Of a DNA stretch of 34,386 nucleotides, positions 16,650-25,558 are shown piece by piece (position 1 is the stretch's first letter; every line of letters starts with the position of its first letter). The DNA comes from Bacteroidales bacterium (GTDB lineage Bacteria > Bacteroidota > Bacteroidia > Bacteroidales > Paludibacteraceae). The notes under the pieces are model-generated. The model saw only the letters and a list, made by a program, of their open reading frames with translations. It was not told where the DNA came from and searched no databases. Position numbers and translations under genes: made by a program. The stretch spans positions 1 through 34,386 of the forward strand of contig CAAGHA010000140.1 of NCBI GenBank assembly GCA_900769555.1, in the 5' to 3' direction.

Positions 16650-17711
16650 TCAAATTTTGCCGTAATAACTTGCGTACCAGGCAGCAAAAGCCCTTAAGCC
16701 TTGACGCAACGGAGTGGAGGGTTTAAAGCCAAAATCCACCTCCAACGAAGTGGTGTCTGCATATGTCTCCGGCACATCTCCGGCTTGCATTGGAACAAGT
16801 TTTTTATGTGCCTCAAAATCATAATCCTTCGGAAGCACTCCGGCTGATATCAATTCTTCTTGTAAGATTTGAACAAAATCCAACAAATTCTCCGGTTGAT
16901 TATTTCCTATATTATACAATTTATACGGCGGAATAGGCAATAAATCGTCTCCTACTGCTTTTTCCGGAGCATGTTGCATAACACGAGTTATTCCCTCTAC
17001 AATATCATCAATATAAGTAAAATCTCGTTTACAATTACCGTAATTAAAAATCTCTATAGTTTCGCCTTTGCATAGTTTGTTCGTAAAACTAAAATAGGCC
17101 ATATCCGGACGACCTGCAGGACCATATACAGTAAAAAACCTCAGACCGGTTGTCGGAATATTATAGAGTTTTGAATAACTATGAGCCATCAACTCATTAC
17201 TTTTCTTAGTTGCCGCATAGAGACTGATAGGATTATCTACCTTATCATCCGTACTATATGGAATTTTTTTATTAGCTCCATAGACACTACTTGAACTTGC
17301 ATATACCAAATGCTCAACGCACGAATTATTACGACAAGCCTCTAAAATATTGAAAAAACCAACAATATTTGAAGATATATAGATCTCGGGATGCGTGATG
17401 CTATGACGCACACCGGCTTGAGCTGCAAGATTTACAACAACAGCAGGCTGATACTTCTGAAAAACAGAATCTATAAGCTCCTTATCATCCAAAGAACCCT
17501 TTATAAAAGAAAAATTAGAGAACTCCGACAAATTAACCAAACGCGCCTCTTTGAGTTTTGGGTCATAATAATTGTTCATATTATCCAACCCGATTACACG
17601 AATTCCCTCAAAATCCCTAAGTAATTTATTGGCTAAATTTGATCCTATAAATCCTGCAACACCTGTGAGTAAAATTGTTTTATTTATAAGGCTAATATTA
17701 TTTTTCAGCAT
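16650..17711 (-). CDS. NAD-dependent epimerase, UDP-glucuronate 4-epimerase-like
   Basis: A short-chain dehydrogenase fold enzyme, 353 residues, that interconverts UDP-glucuronate and UDP-galacturonate, or a related pair, and so supplies donor sugar for the polysaccharide locus. It has GVAGFIG (17-23) for NAD, NLAAQAGVRHS near 94-104, ASSSSVYG, and the catalytic YAATK with Tyr165 and Lys169. FTVYGPAGRPDMAYFSFT is typical of the UDP-glucuronate epimerase branch, which is why I prefer that over UDP-glucose epimerase. It is the last gene of the locus and seems to have its own promoter, since a 275-bp gap separates it from the GT4 upstream. Confidence 0.87.
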   Translation of the reverse strand: MLKNNISLINKTILLTGVAGFIGSNLANKLLRDFEGIRVIGLDNMNNYYDPKLKEARLVNLSEFSNFSFIKGSLDDKELIDSVFQKYQPAVVVNLAAQAGVRHSITHPEIYISSNIVGFFNILEACRNNSCVEHLVYASSSSVYGANKKIPYSTDDKVDNPISLYAATKKSNELMAHSYSKLYNIPTTGLRFFTVYGPAGRPDMAYFSFTNKLCKGETIEIFNYGNCKRDFTYIDDIVEGITRVMQHAPEKAVGDDLLPIPPYKLYNIGNNQPENLLDFVQILQEELISAGVLPKDYDFEAHKKLVPMQAGDVPETYADTTSLEVDFGFKPSTPLRQGLRAFAAWYASYYGKI

Positions 17712-17986
17712 AAGAATTTCAATTGTAAAAATAATAAATAATCACACGTTAAAAGATTATATATCAATAAATTTTTTATCAATAATTCTATTTTACATAA
17801 ACAGAATTACATACTACAAAGATAAGAAATTATTAACATTTACCATAATTTACAATCAACGGAATCATCCTTTCTAACAAAAGAAGTTCAATCTATGAAA
17901 ATAGACCATCTTTCCATAACCTTTACCCCCCCCCACACAGATCAATTCGAAACACACCCTTATCTAACCTCTCAAAATGCCCTAAT
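17712..17986. other. Intergenic region with promoter and poly-C tract
   Basis: The gap between the GT4 gene and the epimerase gene. It holds a run of nine C (17927-17935, G on the coding strand), which stands out in AT-rich DNA, and a TATCTTTG promoter motif at 17817-17824. No convincing gene is seen on either strand. Confidence 0.55.
17817..17824 (-). promoter_or_regulatory. Candidate -7 element for the epimerase gene
   Basis: The minus strand reads TATCTTTG, fitting TAnnTTTG, 105 bases before the epimerase start. It suggests the epimerase can be expressed apart from the long capsule transcript. Confidence 0.5.
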
Positions 17987-19123
17987 TCAAGAAGAAATTT
18001 TAAGAAATTTCTTGTATATGTCTAAGTGAACTTCTATCACATCGTTTACATCAAATTTTCCAACTGCAAATTCTCTAGCCTTTTTACCCATTTCTTTGCG
18101 CAATAAGGGATTATCGATTAATTTTTTTAATGCATCAGCGAGAGCGATTGAATTTTTAGGAGGAATGATGAATCCGTTCACTCCGTCAATAACAGTATCT
18201 CTACATCCTACAGAATCAGTTGTGACAATCGGTCGTCCAATCGCTTCTGCTTCTATTACTGATTTCGGCAATCCTTCTCGATACCAAGACGGAAAAGCCA
18301 TAATATGAGAAGATCTCAGAAGTTCTAACACATCTTTTCGATGTCCTAACCATTGAATATAATCCCCATCACATTTACTTATCAGCATATCCTTGGTAAT
18401 CCCATTCGGATTTGTATCTAAACCACCACAAAGGAGAAATTGAACCTTATTCCTATATTCTATTTTTAATTTATTCGCAGCTTCTATCAAAACTAATGTT
18501 CCCTTATCTTCCACCATTCTTGCGGTAAAGATAATCTTTATTACCTCATCTGATGGCTCAGGGATATAATCATAATTTTTAAGATCAATACCAGATCCAT
18601 TAGTAAAAGCACATTGAGATTCTTTTACTATTTTAGATGATAGAAATAAATCCTTATCATCATTATTTTGAAAAATTACTCGGGTATTATTTTCTCTATG
18701 TGTTAAACGCAAGACCTTCAAAATCGAACGAGACATAAAAGATGTTGCATGTTCTTTATCAAAAAGAACGCCTAATCCGCTTACTGCGCTTACCATAGAT
18801 TTTATGCCGGCCAATTTGCAAGCTAAACTACCCCAAAGTATAGTTTTAAGACCTACTAAATGAACAATGTCAGGTTTTTCAGTCCGAAACAATTTGAACA
18901 AAAAGAAAAATGTTTTAATCTCCTCTTTTATATTAGTTCCGGCTTTGTTTATAGGCAAATTGATAGTTTTTAGTCCGGCATCTCTAATTTTATCAGAAAC
19001 CCCGGTGTCTTCACTCACAACTGTCACATCAAAACCTTCTTCTTTTGCGGCCTTGCCTATCGGAAGCCTATGACTTAAGAAAAAAAAGTCTTGATTAACA
19101 ATGATAAATAATTTCTTTTGCAT
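17987..19123 (-). CDS. Glycosyltransferase family 4 protein
   Basis: A 378-residue retaining GT-B glycosyltransferase of the capsule locus, likely adding one sugar to the lipid-linked repeat unit at the inner membrane. Typical blocks: FFLSHRLPIGKAAKEEGFDV near the N-terminus, DIVHLVGLKTILWG, VSAVSGLGVLF, the donor-binding IIFTARMVEDKGTLVLIEAA, and the E-x7-E motif in EGLPKSVIE followed by GRPIVTTDSVGCRDTV. The length and motifs are complete. Donor and linkage cannot be predicted. It is the gene downstream of the broken acetyltransferase. Confidence 0.9.
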   Translation of the reverse strand: MQKKLFIIVNQDFFFLSHRLPIGKAAKEEGFDVTVVSEDTGVSDKIRDAGLKTINLPINKAGTNIKEEIKTFFFLFKLFRTEKPDIVHLVGLKTILWGSLACKLAGIKSMVSAVSGLGVLFDKEHATSFMSRSILKVLRLTHRENNTRVIFQNNDDKDLFLSSKIVKESQCAFTNGSGIDLKNYDYIPEPSDEVIKIIFTARMVEDKGTLVLIEAANKLKIEYRNKVQFLLCGGLDTNPNGITKDMLISKCDGDYIQWLGHRKDVLELLRSSHIMAFPSWYREGLPKSVIEAEAIGRPIVTTDSVGCRDTVIDGVNGFIIPPKNSIALADALKKLIDNPLLRKEMGKKAREFAVGKFDVNDVIEVHLDIYKKFLKISS

Positions 19124-19177
19124 GATAGAATTAGTCTATAAGACAGCTAAAGTTTATGCAAATCTATACATTTAAAT

Positions 19178-19652
19178 TCAGAGTTTCATTTTTATCACTC
19201 TTGCAGGATTGCCTGCTGCGATACAATTATCAAGAATATCTTTAACAACTACGCTCCCTGCTCCAATTGTAACATTATTACCAATATGTACTTTCCCAAT
19301 AATTGTAACATTAGCCCCTAAAGAAACATTGTCACCAATTATAGGTCGGTCTTCACACTTTGCACCCAAAGTTGTACAATGAATGCAAGAAAAATTTTTA
19401 CCTATAGATTCTGCGTTAATAACTGTCGCATACAGATGTGCAATCCACATACCTTCCCCAATTTTTGTAGTTACACTTATATTAAAATATCTGTCTCCCG
19501 GTCTGTACCATTCTAAAATTTATAGGACCTAAACGATGGTAGAACACATTTCTATAATACCGATTATTATGAAGATGATATAGCAACTGTAGTATCAAGG
19601 GTAATTTAATTCCTATTTGATATTCAAGTTTTCTCAAATCACTTATTATCAC
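19178..19652 (-). pseudogene. Serine O-acetyltransferase-like (CysE family) gene split by a frameshift
   Basis: The C-terminal part (from the ATG at 19450) is a left-handed beta-helix acetyltransferase: HLYATVINAESIG, then IHCTTLGAK, DRPIIGDNV, VTIGAGSVVVKDI, AAGNPARVIK. Upstream, a GTG at 19652 behind GGGGGGAG opens a frame with a SAT-like N-terminal domain (ISDLRKLEYQ, NNRYYRNVFYHRLGP) that stops after QTGRQIF. The true continuation, WYRPGDRYFNISVTTKIGEG, is in the next frame and joins the C-terminal part without a stop. One extra base near 19511-19525, in an A/T run, explains the break. The enzyme would have acetylated a sugar in the repeat unit. A sequencing error is possible. Confidence 0.8.
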
Positions 19653-19734
19653 ACAGTCTCCCCCCTAAAATCAAATGAGGAATATATAATATCCAAACAG
19701 CAACAATGCCGACAACCGCATTAGAGAGCGGATT
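19639..19734 (-). pseudogene. Possible C-terminal remnant of a membrane protein
   Basis: Directly after the stop codon of the GT4 gene (19735-19737), and in the same frame, 31 open codons run to a TGA at 19639-19641. The peptide is hydrophobic with a basic, polar end: AVVGIVAVWILYIPHLILGG, then RLCDNK. It overlaps the GTG start of the acetyltransferase by 14 bases, as real neighbours in this operon do. It looks like the tail of a lost multi-pass protein such as a polymerase, but it is short, and chance cannot be excluded. Confidence 0.4.
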
Positions 19735-20781
19735 TTACGTAAATTCATAGTAAATTTCTTTATATTTATCAGCCATTACTTTAATATCAAATAACAATGC
19801 ACGCTCCTTACATTCTATAGAGACTGATTCATAATAATCTTCATTATTCAATAACAAATTAATTTTATCAGCCAAATCTTTCTCATCACCTTTTTTGAAA
19901 ATTAGTCCAGCCCCCTCTACTATCTGTTTCAAGCCATCTACGTCAGAAGCAATAATAGGTTTTCCGCATGCCATAATTTCAACTGCAGTAAGACCAAATC
20001 CCTCCCAATTACTTGATTGAATGCCTATGTAGGATGATGATATTAATTCAGCCACATCAGAACGAGAACCTAGAAAATGGATTCTATGGCTCTCTCCCAA
20101 CTTTTGAGCTAAATCTTCACAATTCTTCCTATTTTCGCCATCTCCTACAAAGTATAAAATTACGTCATTATCAACATACTTCATTGCACGAATAACAGTT
20201 TCATGATCTTTGGAAGAAGCAAAACGGGAGGTCATTATCAGAGACTTTGGTATAACAGACGTCTTTACTGAAGCAAACTTCCTAGTATCTATTCCGTTGT
20301 TTATTACAACAAAACGTTCATCTATTTGTCTCAACCAAGAAGAGAGAACATCTTGAGTTTGTTGACTGATAGAGATTATTCTATCATATCTTTGGTACAT
20401 AAAACATTCAATTGGGCGAAAATACCATTTATTCCGTCTGGAATTAGATGTAGAATGCTCTGTATAAACCAATTTTAGGTTGAGTCCACGAGAAGCCAAA
20501 GATGCCCAATACAGAGTCGGAAATAAATGAGCATGAACTAAATCATAATCCTTAAATATCGAACGTAATTGAAAAATTACAAACGGATTATAATAATTAT
20601 GTACATCTAAGCAAATAATTTTTACACTAGAATGTTCTAGAGTTTTTTCAAAGTCATTATAAACTCGTTTGTAAACAAGTAACGATACATCAAAGCAACT
20701 TGCTTGCAAAGGCAATATATCAGCTAACAATCTTTGAGCACCTCCTATTTCCAAAGATGTGATTACATGTAATATTTTCAT
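19735..20781 (-). CDS. Glycosyltransferase family 4 protein
   Basis: A 348-residue retaining GT-B enzyme of the capsule locus. The N-terminus HVITSLEIGGAQRLLADILP is the classic GT4 acceptor-side glycine loop; VHAHLFPTLYWASLASRG and YTEHSTSNS follow. The donor side has TSRFASSKDHETVIRA, FVGDGENR, FLGSRSDVAE and the E-x7-E motif in EGFGLTAVE, then GKPIIASDVDGLKQIV. The start is preceded by a good purine-rich site (AAGGGTGAAAGGG). It ends abruptly beside a possible membrane-protein remnant in its own frame, which hints at a deletion or recombination point here. Confidence 0.92.
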   Translation of the reverse strand: MKILHVITSLEIGGAQRLLADILPLQASCFDVSLLVYKRVYNDFEKTLEHSSVKIICLDVHNYYNPFVIFQLRSIFKDYDLVHAHLFPTLYWASLASRGLNLKLVYTEHSTSNSRRNKWYFRPIECFMYQRYDRIISISQQTQDVLSSWLRQIDERFVVINNGIDTRKFASVKTSVIPKSLIMTSRFASSKDHETVIRAMKYVDNDVILYFVGDGENRKNCEDLAQKLGESHRIHFLGSRSDVAELISSSYIGIQSSNWEGFGLTAVEIMACGKPIIASDVDGLKQIVEGAGLIFKKGDEKDLADKINLLLNNEDYYESVSIECKERALLFDIKVMADKYKEIYYEFT

Positions 20782-20886
20782 TTCAACCCTTTCACCCTTC
20801 CCTTAGTACAAAGAAAACAAACGTCTAATCATTAAATTTTGATTAATATACTATAATAACAAAGATTAAACCTTATAATAACGTTT

Positions 20887-21948
20887 TCATTCAAGATTAA
20901 TATCATGAATAAAAATTTTTATTGCACTCTCAAAGTCATCTTTATTTTTTAAACCTTCAACAGTTTTCAAAATGCCTTCTTGTAACTGTTCCCTAAGAGA
21001 ACTATTTCCAACCAGAAGTTTAATTTTATTTGCAAAATCTTTAGAATCTTTATTTTTTACAAGAAAACCATTATATCCATCAATGACCGTATAAGGCATC
21101 GCAGTATTATCAAAACAAATTATAGGCAATCCATTGTTAAATGCTTCAACTAAAACAATACCATAACCCTCTAACAAAGAAGGGAAAGTAAATATTTCTG
21201 CTTTTTGATAGCATTCCGTCAATTTTTCATCAGAAACACGACCTAAGAAATTCACATTATCTGACAAACCGAGATTTTTAATTTTTCTCTGTAGATTAAC
21301 GTAATATGCTTGATCTACAATTTTACCTACAATATTTAACTTAACAGATTTGTTGTCTTCGAGTAATGATATCGCATCTATTAAATAAGAAAGCCCCTTT
21401 CGCTCCTCAATAGTACCTACGTACAAAAGATTACCAGTTTCATAATTAGATGACTTTTGAAATTTACGTTCAAAAGGGAGAGGTACGTAATAAATCCTTT
21501 TATTAGGAAATAAAGATTTCGCCATATCCAATGTAAAAGGACTTGGAACAATAATGCTATCCATCAAAGATGTGTATTTGCACATTAACCATTTATTAAT
21601 TTTACAAGATAAACCGACTCCACCTATAAAAGGGAAATGATGAACAATCATTGTTGATTGAGACTTCCTTTTTAGTTTGTTTAGCAAGGCAAGTAAGAAA
21701 TGATGCTTGAACGTTGTATCTCCAAAGAAAACTAATGAATCTTTACTGAAGATGTTGAGATATTTTAACTCAACAAATGGAGAGAATATTTTCCTCCAAC
21801 CCTTGTATTTGTATGCACAAGATGGAGTTGTTTGTACTTTAATGCAAGACAACTGTTCTAAATAATTGACAAATTCATCATTATATTTGTGACCACCAGT
21901 AACTGATTTTTCGTGGTGGTCAAGGTATATTATTTGTTTCATTTGCAA
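20887..21948 (-). CDS. Glycosyltransferase family 4 protein
   Basis: A 353-residue GT4-type enzyme of the capsule locus. It opens QIIYLDHHEKSVTGGHKYND, has SIIVPSPFTLDMAKSLFP for the interdomain region, then LLYVGTIEERKGLSYLIDAI, FLGRVSDEKLTECYQKAEIF and E-x7-E in EGYGIVLVE, followed by GLPIICFDNTAMPYTVIDG. The first or third codon could be the start (MQMKQ); the third is slightly favoured by the domain boundary. It is separated from the neighbouring GT genes by gaps of about 105 and 235 bases, wider than elsewhere in the locus. Confidence 0.9.
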   Translation of the reverse strand: MQMKQIIYLDHHEKSVTGGHKYNDEFVNYLEQLSCIKVQTTPSCAYKYKGWRKIFSPFVELKYLNIFSKDSLVFFGDTTFKHHFLLALLNKLKRKSQSTMIVHHFPFIGGVGLSCKINKWLMCKYTSLMDSIIVPSPFTLDMAKSLFPNKRIYYVPLPFERKFQKSSNYETGNLLYVGTIEERKGLSYLIDAISLLEDNKSVKLNIVGKIVDQAYYVNLQRKIKNLGLSDNVNFLGRVSDEKLTECYQKAEIFTFPSLLEGYGIVLVEAFNNGLPIICFDNTAMPYTVIDGYNGFLVKNKDSKDFANKIKLLVGNSSLREQLQEGILKTVEGLKNKDDFESAIKIFIHDINLE

Positions 21949-22183
21949 GTTTTATAGTAACTTTTAACATCAATAAAACTATTTCAAAACTCAACCAATC
22001 TATTTTATTTATAATAATTACTTCAACACGCAATACAAATCCATAACCATCTAACTAAATAACTAGATGCAATGTTTTTCAATATTTACGAGATACTCCA
22101 TTTATTCATTTCCGAATACTATTCTCTAAACGAATAATTCCACAGAAATTTATTTAGAAAGGATTTTCAGGTTATTTGAAGAT
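21949..22183. other. Gap in the capsule locus, nothing recognised
   Basis: 235 bases between GT2 and GT4 genes on the same strand. A 44-codon open frame exists on the minus strand but has no clear composition or link to a family, and it overlaps the next start out of frame. I see no promoter, terminator or repeat that I can defend. Confidence 0.4.
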
Positions 22184-23086
22184 TTAGACAAGAGTCTTTC
22201 TGAGTTCTAAATGAGTTTTATAGACTTCCCATCTTCTATCTCGATTTAATCTCAACAGAAACATTCTGCTACATAAGAAAACTACATAAATAGCATTCGC
22301 AATTTTTTGATATAATTTAGTATGATTCCTACAATAATAAACCTTTCGCCCTTTTTCTATAAACGCCACTTTCTTCTTATTAATATAATTATCATGATTA
22401 TTAAAACTTTTGCTTTCTAAATGCATTATTTTAGCATATGGAACAGAATGGATATCCCAGCCCTGATTCTTTATTCTATTACACAAATCTGTTTCTTCGT
22501 AATACATAAAAAAATCAGGCGAAAACCCTCCAACTTCATCTATAACAATACGTTTGATCATTAAATCTGCCCCAGTTATATATCCAACAGAAAAGGGATT
22601 AGATGTATTGTTAAATATTCTATTCGACCGATATTGAATACGTTCAGGCAAAAGCCAACAAAGTTCATTAATCTCCCAATATATTGAAGGAAGAATACGA
22701 CGAAAAGACAAGGATGGTTTCATGTTTTCATCAAATAAATTACCCCCACACGCACCGACATGATTATGTGAGTCTAAATAATTTGACAAAATCTTGATAG
22801 CATTGTTTAGTAAAATAGTATCAGGGTTCAAACAAAGTAAATTCCTACCTTTAGCCACTTTAAATCCTTCATTATTTGCGACTCCAAATCCCATATTACT
22901 TTTTAAAGGGATGCAAATAACATCTGAATAAACAGATTGAATTTTTGATTGAAAATCATCGTTGGAATTATTGTCAACAACAATAATCTCGTAATCAATG
23001 TCAGAAGTGAACTCTTTTATGGATTTTATACAATCCATAATTAAGGAAACAGTTTTGTAATTTACAATGATAATAGAGATATCCAT
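22184..23086 (-). CDS. Glycosyltransferase family 2 protein
   Basis: A 300-residue inverting GT-A glycosyltransferase, close in pattern to rhamnosyltransferase-like enzymes of O-antigen and capsule loci. It has IIIVNYKTVSLIMDCIKSI, the nucleotide-binding DNNSNDD, NMGFGVANNEG, CLNPDT in the usual place of the metal-binding DxD, TGADLMIKR, and the catalytic-type GGFSPDFFMYYEETDLCNRI, then HLESKSF. A C-terminal hydrophobic stretch (about 265-280, YVVFLCSRMFLL) may associate it with the membrane. Its ATG is one base past the stop of a probable membrane-protein remnant, as if it had been cotranscribed with that gene. Confidence 0.92.
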   Translation of the reverse strand: MDISIIIVNYKTVSLIMDCIKSIKEFTSDIDYEIIVVDNNSNDDFQSKIQSVYSDVICIPLKSNMGFGVANNEGFKVAKGRNLLCLNPDTILLNNAIKILSNYLDSHNHVGACGGNLFDENMKPSLSFRRILPSIYWEINELCWLLPERIQYRSNRIFNNTSNPFSVGYITGADLMIKRIVIDEVGGFSPDFFMYYEETDLCNRIKNQGWDIHSVPYAKIMHLESKSFNNHDNYINKKKVAFIEKGRKVYYCRNHTKLYQKIANAIYVVFLCSRMFLLRLNRDRRWEVYKTHLELRKTLV

Positions 23087-23087
23087 T

Positions 23088-23231
23088 TTAGTCTTTTTTT
23101 AAATTATTCATTTCTTTGTAAGAAATAAATAACGGCATTACAAAAAATGGCAGGGCGTATGTGAATAACAAAATGTAATATTGCTGATAAATATTTATAA
23201 GAAAACAAATTAAAAAATTACTGAGATTAAT
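23088..23231 (-). pseudogene. Remnant of a membrane protein, possibly Wzy polymerase C-terminus
   Basis: On the minus strand an open frame of 47 codons ends in TAA one base before the GT2 start. The encoded peptide is strongly hydrophobic with a basic tail: FLICFLINIYQQYYILLF, then TYALPFFVMPLFISYKEM, then NNLKKD. That is what the end of a multi-pass transporter or O-antigen polymerase looks like, and its TAA-A-ATG junction to GT2 is normal operon spacing. There is no start codon and nothing of the rest, since a stop and the preceding GT4 lie close upstream. I infer a deleted gene; a chance open frame is less likely but possible. Confidence 0.5.
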
Positions 23232-23278
23232 TTAGATCTCAGACTAGTTGAGTAGATTTTAAATAATAGTTCTAAACA

Positions 23279-24436
23279 TTATTCCTTATTTAAAATTTTC
23301 GCATATATTCGATACATTTCCTCACCATACCTTTCTGTAGAAAATTTTTCTACTGCCAAAGTTTGTGTTTTTTTTATATGATTTGTATAATCTTTGGGAT
23401 CAGAATTTATGATTTGTTCCATTTTTAAAGCTAAATCTTCATTATTATCAAATAAAAAATTTGCATTTCCAGTCTCTTCCATTATCATTTTAGTACCAAA
23501 AGTATTTCGACCTAACACGAGACTTCCATTCATAATCGCCTCCACAGTAATAAATCCAAATCCTTCAAACAAAGATGGTACAATGCATGCTCGAGCTGAT
23601 TGCATTAATTGAAATCGGTCACTTCTAAATCCCAAGAACTTAACTCGGTTATGAAGATTATTCAATTTTATAATCTCTTGAAGTTGATTATAATATTTCT
23701 TATCACAATACTTCCCTGCAATCCACAATTCTCCTCTAGGATTATTTGAAGCATACAATACAAAAGCATTAATCAAATCAGTCACACCTTTGTTATGCGT
23801 TATAGCACCTGTATAAAGGAAATAATCCTCTTTGTGTTCATTATATACCACATCATTTTTTGACATTACTCCATCATAAATTATAAAATGACGTTCAGAA
23901 TTAATGCATCCATAATGTTTTGTGATATCGGGTGTAATAGACACTGTAAAATGCTTTTGAATCAATTTTTTAAATCTTTTATTTGTAGGAATCAAGTCAT
24001 AGTCAAAGTCGGCATATTCACGGATGTGCCACAAAACCGGAACATTTAAATCATCTGCAGCCTTTACTCCATAATATAAGACACTATTATTCACATGAAC
24101 AATATCTGGGTTTATTTGACCAATTATTCTTTTCATCTCGTGGACAGACATAACGTGATAAATAAAATTTCGTATAATAGTAAACGGATATTTAATAAAA
24201 TCCATTAAACCTTCACACTTAGGCCAAACAAAGAAACCAACACCTGATATACTTTTAAACGAAATCATATTCTCTGCCAGCCAATTCACGAGTGTCCCCT
24301 CAGTACCAACGCGATAAACGACATAAACCTCTACATCTTTATTTTTAAGTAAAGATTCTATTAAATTCTTAGCAGCAACAGCACTTCCTCCGCCATGCCC
24401 GAGATCACCATACCATAATGCAAATAAAATTTTCAT
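23279..24436 (-). CDS. Glycosyltransferase family 4 protein
   Basis: A 385-residue GT4 enzyme of the capsule locus. The N-terminal loop LWYGDLGHGGGSAVAAKNLI is clear, followed by PDIVHVNNSVLYYGVKAA, VLWHIREYADFDYD, the donor-side YFLYTGAITHNKGVTDLINAF, GELWIAGKY, FLGFRSDRFQLMQSA and E-x7-E in EGFGFITVE. It starts 9 bases after the pyruvyltransferase stop. The gap of about 190 bases after it holds the possible membrane-protein remnant and a 20-bp hairpin (23222-23241). Its sugar donor is unknown. Confidence 0.92.
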   Translation of the reverse strand: MKILFALWYGDLGHGGGSAVAAKNLIESLLKNKDVEVYVVYRVGTEGTLVNWLAENMISFKSISGVGFFVWPKCEGLMDFIKYPFTIIRNFIYHVMSVHEMKRIIGQINPDIVHVNNSVLYYGVKAADDLNVPVLWHIREYADFDYDLIPTNKRFKKLIQKHFTVSITPDITKHYGCINSERHFIIYDGVMSKNDVVYNEHKEDYFLYTGAITHNKGVTDLINAFVLYASNNPRGELWIAGKYCDKKYYNQLQEIIKLNNLHNRVKFLGFRSDRFQLMQSARACIVPSLFEGFGFITVEAIMNGSLVLGRNTFGTKMIMEETGNANFLFDNNEDLALKMEQIINSDPKDYTNHIKKTQTLAVEKFSTERYGEEMYRIYAKILNKE

Positions 24437-24445
24437 AAAGATATA

Positions 24446-25558
24446 TCAATTATCCTCTGCTGATATTGCTTTAAGTAAAAGTTGTTTACTTAGTTTTGTA
24501 TAATTATTTAACTTTTCTATATCAAAAGCCACATTTTTGAAACAAACATAATCACTATAGGAAGAAAGAAATCGTTCTTTCAATCCTAATACTTCAAGAA
24601 GGTCTTGTATCCGAGAAGATTCTCCATCATACGCACTATAAAAATCAATTTTGTTTATTATTGAAAAAGCTGTTCCATGAAAACTACTCGTCAAAACAAC
24701 ATTTGCATAACAAATATAACCAAGAATTTCACGAGGTCCATAACTTTCCGACTTACTCGAAGCAATTGTTGTCGCATTTACATATACAACTCTTAAACCT
24801 CTTTCCTTGGCTATTTTCCTTGCCAATTTAGCAAGATAACTCGTATAATTAACCCTATAAACACAGAGGTAATTATCTTCTTTAGGTTTGACTGAAATTC
24901 TCAAACAATCTTCTCTAGATAGAAAAAAAGAAGGGTCTATTACAGTATCACACTGAACACCCATGTAATTATATAACATATCTGCTAAAGTTTTCTCTCT
25001 TACAGATACCCAAGAAAATTGTCCGAGAATATTTTTTACATAGTTCAGATCTTCTATCAAGCATTGAAAATTACTTTTTTCCACACTAACTGCATACGAA
25101 ATACGAATAGGGCAAGGCGTTTTTTCTAAGGAATTATCTAAGAAATAGACTTCTCTTCGACCTCGCGTTATCTTATAATTCCATAATTGATCGCTTCCTG
25201 TTATAAGTACATCAAATTCATTAGGAATGTCTCTGTTACAAGTAAAACGTTTTGTGAGTTGAAAGTTCTCGTTAGTGAATTTTGTGAAGCGCAATATTTT
25301 TTGCTTTTGGTACCCCATTACCAAACTTCTAATATCTAACAATAAAGTCTTTAGACCTAAAAATATATTTTTTCTTAAATACCTTCGTATATTTTTATAA
25401 AAAGTTATATTGATATAAGGGTCTTCAACAGGAGGACAATAATAATCTAATATCCACACGTCAAGACCCTGCATACGGAGGAAATTATACAATGCGTACA
25501 TTTGCATTTGAGCTCCAAAATTATGAGCTCGATGAAATGTTGTTATACCAATTTTCAT
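24446..25558 (-). CDS. Polysaccharide pyruvyl transferase family protein
   Basis: A 370-residue member of the polysaccharide pyruvyl transferase family (CsaB/WcaK type), which adds a ketal-linked pyruvate from phosphoenolpyruvate to a sugar of the repeat unit. It has GITTFHRAHNFGAQMQMYAL at the N-terminus, LITGSDQLWN (about residues 110-119), ISYAVS and the conserved SSFHGTAFSIIN near the C-terminus. Length and motifs are complete. It overlaps the FrhB-like gene upstream by four bases (ATGA), so the two are translationally coupled. Confidence 0.9.
   Translation of the reverse strand: MKIGITTFHRAHNFGAQMQMYALYNFLRMQGLDVWILDYYCPPVEDPYINITFYKNIRRYLRKNIFLGLKTLLLDIRSLVMGYQKQKILRFTKFTNENFQLTKRFTCNRDIPNEFDVLITGSDQLWNYKITRGRREVYFLDNSLEKTPCPIRISYAVSVEKSNFQCLIEDLNYVKNILGQFSWVSVREKTLADMLYNYMGVQCDTVIDPSFFLSREDCLRISVKPKEDNYLCVYRVNYTSYLAKLARKIAKERGLRVVYVNATTIASSKSESYGPREILGYICYANVVLTSSFHGTAFSIINKIDFYSAYDGESSRIQDLLEVLGLKERFLSSYSDYVCFKNVAFDIEKLNNYTKLSKQLLLKAISAEDN

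Noticed and set aside
17896..18029. Plus-strand frame starting MKIDHLSITF across the poly-C tract
   Set aside because: It looked like the start of a VOC-type protein, but it is proline/serine-rich after ten residues, crosses the homopolymer and runs antisense into the GT4 gene.
21949..22183. 44-codon minus-strand frame (LDGYGFVLRV...) between GT genes
   Set aside because: Unlike the two membrane-like tails, it overlaps the next start out of step and has no membrane-type or family-like pattern; probably chance.
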